Positions 43,114-52,290 of a stretch of 64,000 bases of DNA are shown one piece after another; within the stretch, counting starts at the first letter, position 1; every line of letters starts with the position of its first letter. Source of the stretch: CAXMST01 sp963793415 (lineage in GTDB: Bacteria; Actinomycetota; Thermoleophilia; Solirubrobacterales; 70-9); NCBI GenBank assembly GCA_963793415.1, contig CAWCAC010000002.1, positions 2,294,001 through 2,358,000 on the forward strand, written 5' to 3'. The notes beneath the pieces were generated by a model, which did not search any database, was not told the origin of the DNA, and saw only the letters and a list, made by a program, of their open reading frames with translations. A program made the translations under genes and the position numbers.

Positions 43114-43197
43114 ATGGAACCGGCATTGGTGATCTCGGTCATCGCGATCCTGATCGTCGCGGCAATCGCCTGGCGCGTCTGGGGTGAGAGCGGCTAG
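43114..43197 (+). CDS. 27-residue single-helix membrane peptide
   Basis: A small ORF begins with ATG 43114 after a GAAGG ribosome site. It encodes M-E-P-A-L-V-I, a hydrophobic helix rich in Ile, Val and Ala (residues 4-20), and a polar end W-R-V-W-G-E-S-G. It follows the CNNM pair by 51 bases. Small helices like this often tune transporters. Whether it is translated is not shown. Its stop overlaps the stop of the convergent gene. Confidence 0.45.
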   Translation: MEPALVISVIAILIVAAIAWRVWGESG

Positions 43198-44510
43198 CTC
43201 GGCTGACGGGCGATCGGCTCGATCAGCTCGGCAAGCGGCCGGCCCCCGACCTGGCGCAGCTCGTAGTCTGCGCGCCGGATCGGATGCCTGCTCTCGACGA
43301 GCCGGCCGAGGTCGACCGGCGTGCCCGCGATCACGGCCTCGCAGTCGACCGCCTCGATCGTCGCTTCGAGATCGCGCAGCTGCTCCGCCGAGTAGCCCAT
43401 CGCCGGCAGGACCGGCCCGATGTGGGGGAAGCGCTCGAAGGTCTCTGCGATCGAGCCGACCGCAAACGGGCGCGGATCGACCCGCTCGGCGCCGGACTGC
43501 CGCGCCGCGACGGTGCCGGCGCCGTAGGGCATGCCGCCGTGGGTGATCGACGGACCGTCCTCGACGACGAGCACCCGTGCGCCGCCGAGCGGGGGACCCC
43601 CGGCCAGCGTCACCGGCGACTCCGCCTCGATCACCGCCGCGTCCGGGTTGGCCCCGGCGATCGACGCCCGGACCTGGGTGAGCTGCGCCGCGCCGGCGCT
43701 GTCGACCTTGTTGACGACGACCACATCGGCCATCCGCAGGTTTGCCTCGCCCGGGTGATAGCCGAGCTCGTCGCCGGCTCGCAGCGGATCGACGACCACG
43801 AAGAGGATGTCGGTGCGTAGGAACGGCAGGTCGTTGTTGCCGCCGTCCCAGATGATCACGTCGACCTCGCTCGAGGCGAGCTCGGCGATCGCCTCGTAGT
43901 CGACACCGGCGTAGACGAGCATCCCGGCGGCGAGCGGCCGCTCGTACTCCTCGCGCTCCTCGATCGTCGGGTTCGACGCGTCGATCTCGGCGAGCGTCGC
44001 GAATCTTTGAACCCCGATCGCCTCGAGGTCGTGGTACGGCATTGGATGGCGGATCAGGCCGACCCGCAGGCCGCGCTCGATCAGGATCCGCCCGATCGCG
44101 CGGCTCGTCTGGCTCTTGCCGGCGCCGGTCCGGACCGAGCAGACGCCGATCACGGGCACGGAGGCGGCGATCTCGCTCGCCCGCGGCCCGATCAGCCTGA
44201 AGTCGGCGCCCGCTGCGAGCACCATCTCAGCCCGGTGCATCAGATACTCGTAGGAGACGTCCGAGTAGGCGAAGACGACCTCGTCGACTCGCTGCTCGGC
44301 GATCAGCGACTCGAGCCGCTCCTCGGGGACGATCGGGATTCCTTCCGGGTAGCGAGGCCCAGCGTAGGCGGAGGGGTAGGTGCGATCGTCGATGCCGGGG
44401 ATCTGCGCCGCGGTGAAGGCGACCACCTCGACATCCGGGTCGTCGCGGAGGACCACGTTGAAGTCGTGGAAGTCGCGCCCGCCCGCCCCCATGACCACTA
44501 CCCGTCGCAT
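43194..44510 (-). CDS. cyclic 2,3-diphosphoglycerate synthetase-like P-loop protein
   Basis: A 438-residue protein with an N-terminal Rossmann-like start (R-R-V-V-V-M-G-A-G-G-R-D-F-H-D-F) and a P-loop G-V-C-S-V-R-T-G-A-G-K-S-Q-T near residue 122. V-V-V-V-N-K-V-D (near residue 262) is the NKxD nucleotide motif and I-I-W-D-G-G-N-N-D is a further conserved phrase. Members are annotated as cDPG synthetase or as GTPases of unknown role. It is divergent from carbamate kinase, 53 bases apart, a pairing that suggests a role in carbamoyl phosphate or purine breakdown rather than cDPG. Confidence 0.8.
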   Translation of the reverse strand: MRRVVVMGAGGRDFHDFNVVLRDDPDVEVVAFTAAQIPGIDDRTYPSAYAGPRYPEGIPIVPEERLESLIAEQRVDEVVFAYSDVSYEYLMHRAEMVLAAGADFRLIGPRASEIAASVPVIGVCSVRTGAGKSQTSRAIGRILIERGLRVGLIRHPMPYHDLEAIGVQRFATLAEIDASNPTIEEREEYERPLAAGMLVYAGVDYEAIAELASSEVDVIIWDGGNNDLPFLRTDILFVVVDPLRAGDELGYHPGEANLRMADVVVVNKVDSAGAAQLTQVRASIAGANPDAAVIEAESPVTLAGGPPLGGARVLVVEDGPSITHGGMPYGAGTVAARQSGAERVDPRPFAVGSIAETFERFPHIGPVLPAMGYSAEQLRDLEATIEAVDCEAVIAGTPVDLGRLVESRHPIRRADYELRQVGGRPLAELIEPIARQPS

Positions 44511-44563
44511 CGCGCAAGGGTATGTCCCCGGGCGATCCGACCGCCGCGTAGTAGAACCCCCGC

Positions 44564-45466
44564 ATGCTGGTCGTCATCGCACTCGGAGGCAACGCGCTCC
44601 TGCGCCGCGGCGAGAGGCCCGACGTCGAGACTCAGCGCGCACACGTCCGCGACGCGGTCGCGGCGATCGCCGTGATTGCCGCCGAGCACCGCCTGGTCGT
44701 CACCCACGGCAACGGTCCGCAGGTCGGGCTGCTGGCGATGCAGGCCGAGGCATACGGGGACGCCGAGCCCTACCCGCTCGACGTTCTCGGCGCCGAGAGC
44801 GAAGGTGAGATCGGCTACCTGATCGAGCAGGAGCTGGTCAACGAGCTCGGCGAGCGACGGGCTGCAACGCTACTCACCCAGGTCGTCGTCGATGAATCGG
44901 ACCCGGCCTTCTCGAGCCCGTCGAAGCCGATCGGCCCCGTCTTCGACCCCGAGCGCGGCGTCCGGCTGGCGGCCGAGCGTGGCTGGACGATGGCCCCCGA
45001 CGGCGCCGGTGTCCGTCGCGTCGTCCCGTCCCCGGAGCCGTGCCGGATCCTCGAGCTGGCGACGATCGAGCTCCTCGTCGACGCCGGCGTCACGGTCGTC
45101 TGCGCGGGCGGCGGTGGCATCCCCGTCCGACTCGACGAACAGGGCTTCCTGCGCGGCGCCGAGGCGGTGATCGACAAGGACCTTGCGAGCGAGCTGCTCG
45201 CCCGCGAGCTCGGCGCCGACGCCCTGCTCCTGCTCACCGACGTGTCGGCGGTCGAAACCGCCTGGGGCACGCACGAGGCGGCACCGATCGACAGGATCAA
45301 CGCCCGCGCACTCCGCGGCCTCGACCTCGCCCCCGGAACGATCGGCCCCAAGGCCGAGGCCGCCTGCCGCTTCGCCGAGCGCACCGGCCGCTTCGCTGCG
45401 ATCGGAGCCCTCGAGGACGCCGCCGCGGTCCTCGCCGGCGACGCCGGTACCAGGGTCACCCCCTGA
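44564..45466 (+). CDS. arcC: carbamate kinase
   Basis: A 300-residue enzyme of the amino-acid kinase fold that makes ATP from carbamoyl phosphate. Motifs: I-A-L-G-G-N-A-L-L near residue 5, V-T-H-G-N-G-P-Q-V-G near residue 46, G-G-G-G-I-P-V near residue 184 and V-I-D-K-D-L-A-S near residue 202. Length and order fit ArcC. No arcA or arcB lies nearby; the partner is the cDPGS-like gene. Confidence 0.93.
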   Translation: MLVVIALGGNALLRRGERPDVETQRAHVRDAVAAIAVIAAEHRLVVTHGNGPQVGLLAMQAEAYGDAEPYPLDVLGAESEGEIGYLIEQELVNELGERRAATLLTQVVVDESDPAFSSPSKPIGPVFDPERGVRLAAERGWTMAPDGAGVRRVVPSPEPCRILELATIELLVDAGVTVVCAGGGGIPVRLDEQGFLRGAEAVIDKDLASELLARELGADALLLLTDVSAVETAWGTHEAAPIDRINARALRGLDLAPGTIGPKAEAACRFAERTGRFAAIGALEDAAAVLAGDAGTRVTP

Positions 45467-45497
45467 TCGCCGCGTCGCCGCGGGGCGCAAAGCGCCT

Positions 45498-46694
45498 CTA
45501 GGCCATCAGCCTCTCATCGAGCCAGTCGAAGATCCGCTGGTCGGCGAGGGCCTGGCCCATCGGCTCGCAGTGCCAGTTCGCCCCTTCGGCCGCGGTGAAG
45601 ACGACGATCTCCTTGTCGGGGCCGGGCAGGGCCTCGTAGAGCTGCCGGGACTGGCCGGGCCAGAACTGCTCGTCCTCGGGGTCGGTGACGAGCATCGGGG
45701 TGGTGATCCGCTCGACCACGTCGTCGAGCCGGTAGGCGCGGACCGCCTCGATCGCCTCGTACATCGACTCGGTCCGGTACGGCTTCATCCGGAAGGCGAG
45801 CGTCTGCCGCGTCGTCTTTCCGATGAAGTGCTCTGCGAAGCGGAACTGCTTGTCGAACTTATCCCGTTCGCCCTCGTCGGCCAGCTTGATCATGCTCTTC
45901 GGGAAGTTCTCGGTCCACGCGGTCGAGACATCAACGACGCCCGGGTCGGCAACCGCGGCCGCGATCCGCTTCTCGAAAGCGACGGCGCGGGGAACCCAGT
46001 AACCGCCCTGGCTGACGCCGATGATCGCGATCCGGTCCGAGTCGACGTCCGCGCGGGCCTCGAGCAGGTCGACGATCGGTGTGATCACCTGTTCCCAGTC
46101 CGGCCGGAACGGAATGTCCTGCTCCCACAGCGTCTCCCCCTGGCCCGGGCCGTCGAAGGTCATCGCGTTGTAGCCGCGTGCGATCGCGGCTTCGGCCCGC
46201 GGCCACATCGATGTCACCGGGCCGTCGCTGCCGTTGTTGAGAATCACGGTCGGCCGCGCCGCGCCCGAGTCGTCGGCGGCGAAGAACCAGCCCTTCAGGG
46301 TGTCCCCGTCACAGGGGATCTCGAGCGGTTCGACCGGCGGATCGCAGAGCTCGCCGAAGCGCTCGAAGCACTCGCGGTGCTCCCGCCAGATCGGCACCAT
46401 GCGCTCGGGGTCGTCGGTCCCGTCGAGCGCGCCCGTCGCAGCGAACAGGTACGAGCTGGCCCGCAGATAGGCCTCGCGGGCGCTGACCCGATGCCCGGCC
46501 GCCTCGGCCTCCTCGGCGATCTGCCGAACCCGCCTACCGGTCTCGAGCCACTCGCGGAACCAGCTCTCGTAGTCGCCGTCCTTGATTCTGTCGACCGTCG
46601 CCAGGGTCTCCCCCGCGTCGCCGAGCCGGTGGTAGACCGCGCCCAGCGCAAGGCGCGTCTCGAAGTCGAACTGATCGTTCTTGAACCAGCGGAT
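45498..46694 (-). CDS. alpha/beta hydrolase, no canonical start codon
   Basis: An acyl-peptidase or esterase-like hydrolase. The nucleophile elbow is G-V-S-Q-G-G-Y-W near 45999-46022 and the likely histidine lies in A-N-W-H-C-E-P-M-G. Similar proteins have a helical N-terminal domain of about 95 residues, and that domain is here in frame, from R-W-F-K-N-D-Q-F-D-F at 46691, up to an in-frame TAG at 46704. No ATG, GTG or TTG precedes it. A start at ATG 46400 would lose this domain. Either the 5' end carries a sequence error or a rare start is used. Confidence 0.72.
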   Translation of the reverse strand: MRWFKNDQFDFETRLALGAVYHRLGDAGETLATVDRIKDGDYESWFREWLETGRRVRQIAEEAEAAGHRVSAREAYLRASSYLFAATGALDGTDDPERMVPIWREHRECFERFGELCDPPVEPLEIPCDGDTLKGWFFAADDSGAARPTVILNNGSDGPVTSMWPRAEAAIARGYNAMTFDGPGQGETLWEQDIPFRPDWEQVITPIVDLLEARADVDSDRIAIIGVSQGGYWVPRAVAFEKRIAAAVADPGVVDVSTAWTENFPKSMIKLADEGERDKFDKQFRFAEHFIGKTTRQTLAFRMKPYRTESMYEAIEAVRAYRLDDVVERITTPMLVTDPEDEQFWPGQSRQLYEALPGPDKEIVVFTAAEGANWHCEPMGQALADQRIFDWLDERLMA

Positions 46695-46733
46695 GGACGG
46701 AGTCTATTCCCGGGCTTGCCGGTGCCGGATATC

Positions 46734-47231
46734 TCAGCGCCAGTTGCGTGTCGGGGCGCCGATGTCGAGATTGCTCTTCTTGCCCTCGAACCTGGTCCGC
46801 TCCGTCGCGCAATCCTCCTCGGGATACGGGCCCTCGGCGGGGTAACGGCTCGCATAGCGGAATGCGCCCGAGACCCGCTTGTCCTTCTTGCCCTCGAACT
46901 TCCCCGACAGCGTGCTCTTGTTGTCGTACTCGTCGGTGTACTTGAGGCCGAACTCGCCCTGCTTCGAAACCTTGATGTTGGTCGGCGCGTTCATGTCGAG
47001 CGGGATCGGCCCGCCCGAAATCTCGCAGGTCCCCGGGAGGTCCTGCGCTCGCAACTCGGTGATCCACTTCGCAACGCCGGCCTTGCTGACAATGACCTCG
47101 AGAGTCACCTTGCCGCCTATCTCGGCTTTGCCCGAGTACACCTTCGTTCCCGCCGACGCAGCTGCGGGCAGAGCCAACCCCAGCGTCAATACGAGCGCGG
47201 CGGTCGTCGACGCTTTGCGCAGGGTCCACAT
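46734..47231 (-). CDS. secreted hypothetical protein
   Basis: A 165-residue protein from ATG 47231, with a signal peptide (A-A-L-V-L-T-L-G-L-A-L-P-A-A-A-S-A) and a beta-rich mature part that starts G-T-K-V-Y-S-G-K-A. Lys/Gly strands alternate with turns, and two cysteines may pair. No known family is recognised. It lies upstream of the hydrolase on the same strand, about 40 bases away. Confidence 0.65.
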   Translation of the reverse strand: MWTLRKASTTAALVLTLGLALPAAASAGTKVYSGKAEIGGKVTLEVIVSKAGVAKWITELRAQDLPGTCEISGGPIPLDMNAPTNIKVSKQGEFGLKYTDEYDNKSTLSGKFEGKKDKRVSGAFRYASRYPAEGPYPEEDCATERTRFEGKKSNLDIGAPTRNWR

Positions 47232-47258
47232 CCGGTCGTCCCTTCGTCCGGAGATCAC

Positions 47259-48368
47259 AGCCCCAAGAGACGATCCTCACTCAGCGGCTGCCTGATCTCG
47301 GTGCCCACCGAACCTACTCTCCGTCAGGTGTCCGGACAAGCGGGTCGAGTGGAAACTACGGCCGCGTCCATCGGTCACCGGGCCAGGGACCACCGTCGAC
47401 CGGGGGCTTGCCCGTTCCCCTCCCCTCTAGGTCCCAGTGATTCCTGACGGCGTTCCATGCCTGAAGTGGGAACCCGTCCGCGGCTGGTGACGGCGCTGCG
47501 TCCGCGGCAACGTGTCGGTGGATCCCGAAACCGAGCGCCACAATCAGGGAGAAGATCGTCGGAGCAACCCGGCACCCTGCCGAAGCGACCGAGCGACGGC
47601 AAAGGGAGGGCACCCTCCGGTGCCCTCCCATCGATCACTGTGCGCCGAACCTTGGGAGGAGGCGGCGCTGAAGCTCGGGGACGTCAGGAGAGTCCCGATC
47701 GTGAGTCACTCAAATCGCGCATCCTCGAGTCGCTTGAGCGAAACGAGGTCGCGCTCAAGCTCGACCGCCTACTACCGATAATCGCTGAGATGCGCCGACG
47801 CGCGGGGGTCAGTGGCGCCTCTCCCCCACGATGGGCCACCCAGCGCTCCGTCTAGCGCTTCTTCGACAGCTGGGCGGATGTGCGGGAGGCGGTCCGGGCG
47901 GAGTTGCAGCGGCACTGATGGCCACGCGTTCGATGGCACAAGTCCGCCAGGACTCGGTTAGGCGAGCCGTAGACTCGGTTCGTACCCGGTACGCCCTCCC
48001 ACACCGACGACGAGCTCTATGGGCTTACCAAGGCCGTCGGGGCGGCGCTTGGGCGCAGCACCGGCAGCAGCTCGCGCATTGGGCGAAGGTCGATCTCGAG
48101 ACCAAATCCCCCTGAGCGCATCTCCCACCAGGCGATCACCGAAGTTACTGACCAGCGAGCCAGCTAAGACGAGCTGTACGAGCAAGAACAAGCGATCGTG
48201 CTTGCAGGGTGCGCGCCTCCAAGCCGTCGACATCCCCGCCGAGCTCGCCGCCCAAGGACGCGTCTGGGTTTGACGATGTGGTTGCGCCGATAGCTCGCCA
48301 TCCCTCGAGGGTAGGAGGGGAGGCGGAGCGAACAGTTCACTTCACAGCGTGAAGATCAGCGGGCCGCC
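47259..48368. other. gene-poor stretch with decayed coding sequence
   Basis: About 1.1 kb without a convincing intact gene. The first 400 bases hold only short overlapping frames. From about 47690 to 48270 coding-like segments recur but are broken by stops and frame changes (listed separately). The local GC content and codon use look lower and less biased than around it. No mobile-element ends were recognised. Confidence 0.5.
47676..48273 (+). pseudogene. degenerate hypothetical gene(s) with in-frame stops
   Basis: One frame reads a helical segment (S-L-K-S-R-I-L-E-S-L-E-R-N-E-V-A-L-K-L) to a TAG near 47853. It continues directly with F-F-D-S-W-A-D-V-R-E-A-V before a TGA. Another frame carries D-D-E-L-Y-G-L-T-K-A-V-G-A-A-L-G-R to a TAA near 48167, and then D-E-L-Y-E-Q-E-Q-A-I-V-L-A. 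Protein-like sequence across stops points to a dead gene or genes; the family is not recognised. Confidence 0.35.
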
Positions 48369-51300
48369 TCAGCGGCCCTTGTGCCGTCGCTTCGGCTTGG
48401 CCTCGAGCTTGGCCCTCGCCGCCCTGCCGGCGGTGTTGTCGACTTTGAGCCCGGCCACCTCGACCACCGCCCCGTCCGCCCTGGGCACGTCACGAACCGT
48501 TGCCGATGTCTTCTTCGTCGTCAGCGACAGGCGCCGGCCGTCCTTGAGCTTGACCGCGGCGACGTAGCGCTCGGCGCCCTCGGCCTTCCGCCAGGAGATC
48601 GCGAGCTTGCCACCGCCCTTTCGGCGCAGGCGCAGACGACGAGGCTTGGCGGGCCGCGTCGGCTTCGGAGCCGTGTAAGCGGCGACGTCGAGCCGCGCCC
48701 GGGGCATGCCGAAGGAATCGACCGCGGCGACGATCCGCCGGCGTCCCGGAGGCCCGTCCGCAGCTTTGAAGCGCATCTTTCCGCGGCCGCCTGCGATCGT
48801 CCCCAGTCGCTCCGAGACGCCCTTCCCCACCTCGAAGAACCGGATCTTCTGGCCGCTGATCTTCCGTGCCCGGTAGGAGAGCACCCGCCCGCGGCCGGCG
48901 GCCTTCCGCACCTTCGCGTTCACGCTCACGTCCCGGCAGCCCGTCGGCGACGGCGATCTCGCCGATCGGCGCCGAGCCGGGGAGCTGGTCGACCGTCCAG
49001 GTACCCCCCTGCGGCCTCGGAAGCGATGCGAAGGTGGCCGTCGCGTAACTGCTCGGGCCGATCGCGCCGACCTCGTTCTGGGTCGTCTGAGCCGGCGGCA
49101 TCGGCGAGATCAGCTTCTGCCCGCCGGGAGCGGTCAGCGCGATGCGCGGTGGAGCGCCGACGCCTTCGACCTTGATGCTCGCCTCCGGCAACCCGCTCGG
49201 AATCCTGATCGTGTTCGAGGCGGCCGCGAGCCGCGCCGAGCTGGTCGTCCGGTACGGCTTCAGGTCGCATCCGCCGAAGAAGTCGAAGTCGCCGCTGCTC
49301 CAGTAACGGGCGAGCCCCGCCGAGATGGTGACCTTCGCGCCCGGAGGCCCGATGCTCGCCGACCCGCAGCCCGCCGCTGCCTTCTTCGAGAGCAGGACCT
49401 TGACCCCGATGCAGCCGATCCCGATCGCCGGGATGCCGCAGCCCTGGCCGCTGCCGTAGAGGTCGAAGCCGCCCGAGGCGAAGTCGACCGCGCCGTTGAC
49501 GCTCCCGGCCAGGCTCGGACCTCCGAACCCGGTGCTGAGATCGAAGCTGCCCCCGAGACTGAGCTTGCCGGACGTCTCGTACTGGGCGAAGACGTCGGAC
49601 GTCGGGACGTTGGCGATGTACCCCTTCCCGTCGGCGCGGAAGACGCCGTTCCCCGGCGACTTCGGGAACGTGTAGCTGATCGTGCCGTCAACCCGCGCAG
49701 CAGCGACGTCGAGACCCGGCACGGTCGGGCCGGCCGTGACGGATGCGAGCCCGGCCAGCTTGAGCGGGTCTCTGACGACCTGGAATCCGACGCTCTTCAG
49801 GTAGGTGAACTGACTCACGGGTCGCCCGGGCGCGTCGAACGAAAGCGTTGCCTTGGCGTAGTCGAAGTCGCCGGCCTGGAAGCCGACGTCCGTGTCCAGC
49901 GACGACTTGATGACGGGCAGCAGGATCCGCGCCGAGCCCTTGAGCGCAAAGGGCCCCGGAACGAAATCGACCTCGAGGTCACGCACCTCGGCAATCCCGA
50001 GGAAGATCGAGTCGGCGGTGACCGACACGTTGTCGAGCTTGAGCCCGGACGCGTTGTCGAGGTGCATCGTCGAATCGCCGGAAACACCGCCCCCGAGCAG
50101 GCTTCCGAACGGTTCCGGCAGCTTCAGGTGGACCGGCACGCTCATGCCCTGCCCGGCACCGATCTCCAGGGTCGTCTGACCGAGCACGGGCAGGCCGACG
50201 AACTCGACCTGCTTGAGCTTGCCGGTCTCGAAGGTGGCGGGATTACCGGCAAGGTCTTTGACGGTGCCGCCTGCCTTCGGCAGCTTCCAGGCGAGCTTGC
50301 GGTCGTCGAGCTCGACGTTGCCCGCCTTCGCGAGAACCGACCCGCTGCTCTTCAGCGTTCCCTTGGCCGTGTCGATCACAAGCTCGCTGGCCCCCGCCGT
50401 CCGCGCCGACCCGGTGCCGTGCGGATCGAGATCGAGACCGTTGAGACGAATCGCGCCCGCCGTCGTGTACTTGTCACCGGCCTTCTGGAGGCAGCCCTCG
50501 CGAGCGAGGACGACGACCTTGCCGTAGCTGACCTTCGGCACGCATGGCTGCGAGCCGCCGCCACCGCCGCCCCTGACCGGCCCGAACGGCGCCGCCCTGA
50601 TTACACCGGAGCCGCTGTCGGAATCCCACACGGCCCAACCGCCGCCGTCATCGCCGGCCGCGACATCGGTGTCGAAGACGTTGTCCCGGCCGCCGGCAAG
50701 CGTCTTCGGGTCGCTGAATCGCTTGCCGTTGGCCGAACGGCTGTAGCGAAGTCGATCGGGGTCGCCGTTGTCGACCCAGACCGCGTGCAGGTTTCCCCCG
50801 CTGTCCTCGGTAAAGCTCCTGAAGATCGGAGATCCCTTGGCGCTGACGTCGATCGTGGGGCCCGGCCCGGTTGGCTTGATCCGGCGGGCGACATACCGCC
50901 TCTTGGTCGGCTTTCCAATCCGGTAGAGCAGGTAGACCCCTCGCGGCCCACCTGCGAGTTGCGGCTCGTCGCCCGATCCGACGAGTTGGCTCGGCGCCCA
51001 GTTGGCGACGCTGTTGTAGTCGCCGGTGCCGTCGTAGGAGCGGATGAAGGTCCGGCCGGAGGTGATCTGCTCGAACGCGAAGACCGGGCTGAGCGGGTCG
51101 TCGAAGGCCACGGTCGCGTTGATCGTGTCGGCGGTCGGGCCGGGGACGTCGTCGTCCAGCTGCGCTGCCGTGGAGACCGGGGTGCCGGGCGTCGTGGGCG
51201 CGGTCTGGAAGTAGCTGCCGCCGGAGCCGCTGCTCGCCGTGGAGACCTGGAAGGGCCCCGGGCCGACCGCCGCGTTTCCGCCTCCGCCCATCGGCGAGAA

Positions 51301-51729
51301 GCTGCTGAACGTGGTCGGCTTGGCGATGTACCTGGGCGGCGTGAACGTCTGGCCCCCGTCGCTGGACAGCATCACCGTCAGCCGGTCCTCGGGATAGCAA
51401 CAGCGAGCGCTGACGATCGTCAGCACACCGCCGGAGTAGAGCGCGCGCGGGTCCTCGAAGTCCTCACCGCCGAGGCTGAAGGTGCGCTCCGGCGTGCACG
51501 ATCTGGATCCGCGCGGCAGGCGGCAGTAGTGGAGGATGTCGTCGCCGCCGTTGACCCGCTCGCTCCAGACGATGTGCCCCGTGCCCGAGTCGTCGACGGC
51601 GATGTGCGGGGACTCCCCGTGGGCGCTGACCGTGAACGGCTTCGCGACCACAGCCCTTGGCGTCGCAAGCAGGAGGAAGACCGCGAGGAGCGGGACCAGG
51701 ATCCACCGCTGCCGGCCTTCGCGGGTCAC
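48369..51729 (-). CDS. very large secreted protein, one frameshift
   Basis: From GTG 51729, a signal peptide (L-V-P-L-L-A-V-F-L-L-L-A) leads a protein of 1119 residues once a break near 48935 is repaired (G-L-P to D-V-S-V-N-A-K, one base extra). Residues about 30-385 look like a sialidase/BNR-type propeller with S-S-D-G-G-Q-T-F and similar Asp-box turns. A Gly-rich linker (about 386-395) follows, then a long beta-rich region with repeated L-D-N and I-P-A-I-G-I-G-C-I-G. A Lys/Arg-rich fibronectin-like C-terminus ends it. It may be a surface or matrix protein. A 26-codon leader ORF overlaps its start. Confidence 0.7.
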
Positions 51730-51806
51730 GTGTCGGCCGCTCCCCGCTCGGTGAGATTGCCGCAGGGAACGGCTTCCGCATCGATCGTGTGCCAGATACC
51801 GCGCAT
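51726..51806 (-). CDS. 26-codon leader ORF coupled to the large secreted protein
   Basis: Starts at ATG 51806, six bases after a strong AGAGGAGG ribosome site, and begins M-R-G-I-W-H-T-I-D. Its TGA overlaps the GTG of the 1119-residue gene, so ribosomes finishing the leader could start the main gene, which has no good site of its own. The ribosome site can also pair as CCTCC-AGA-GGAGG. It may be a regulatory upstream ORF. Confidence 0.5.
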   Translation of the reverse strand: MRGIWHTIDAEAVPCGNLTERGAADT

Positions 51807-51994
51807 CCGTTGCCTCCTCTGGAGGCGCGAGGGTAGGACTCGCCCGACTCTAGTTCCGGCCGGCGGGACAAGTATCCGTACTTCGGTGCCAGCGTCTGCG
51901 TACGTAGTTCTGTGCAGGAACGTCGCCGGCCTTCTCGGTTCGTCGCCTCACGTATCCAATGGCCTGCGCTGTATTTCGAGATCTGGGAGGCATC

Positions 51995-52178
51995 TTGAGC
52001 ACCAGTCCTGGGCACATCCTCCTTGGAGCACTCGCCCTCGTCGCGGCGCTCGCGGTCGGCTGTGGCGATGGTTCAGCGAGCAATCCCGAGAACCGGCAAG
52101 AACAGCGTCGGCGCGGGCACTCAGGGCAAGGGCATGAGGTTCCTCACCAAGGGCAAGTGCTTCTGTGGCCCGCGCTGA
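51995..52178 (+). CDS. small lipoprotein, probable frameshift
   Basis: A TTG start 5 bases after GGGAGG gives a short lipoprotein: hydrophobic L-L-G-A-L-A-L-V-A-A-L-A-V-G-C with the lipobox cysteine, then G-D-G-S-A-S-N-P. Removing one base near 52090 gives T-G-K-N-S-V-G-A-G-T-Q and a cysteine-bearing end K-C-F-C-G-P-R, 60 residues in all. Without the fix the frame ends at 52216 with unlikely sequence. Function unknown. Confidence 0.45.
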
Positions 52179-52181
52179 CCG

Positions 52182-52253
52182 CCCCGCGATCGTGCCGGTC
52201 GGGCCGGAGTCGATGACCGTGTTCGGCGGGCTGGTGTCGACGGTGAAGGAGCG
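52182..52253 (-). pseudogene. fragment of an Ig-like repeat protein
   Basis: The minus strand reads R-S-F-T-V-D-T-S-P-P-N-T-V-I-D-S-G-P-T-G, the characteristic junction of tandem Ig-like repeats found in large secreted proteins of this class of bacteria. Only this junction remains, next to gspF. It is a leftover of a lost gene. Confidence 0.45.
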
Positions 52254-52290
52254 GAGTCTGGCTGCTAGTCGGAGCATCTAGACGCCGCCC

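Noticed and set aside
45183..47447. A 754-codon plus-strand frame across arcC, the hydrolase and the secreted protein gene
   Set aside because: It shadows three genes in other frames and lacks any domain.
47259..48368. A mobile element or integrase in the gene-poor stretch
   Set aside because: No transposase or integrase motif, terminal inverted repeats or target duplication was found.
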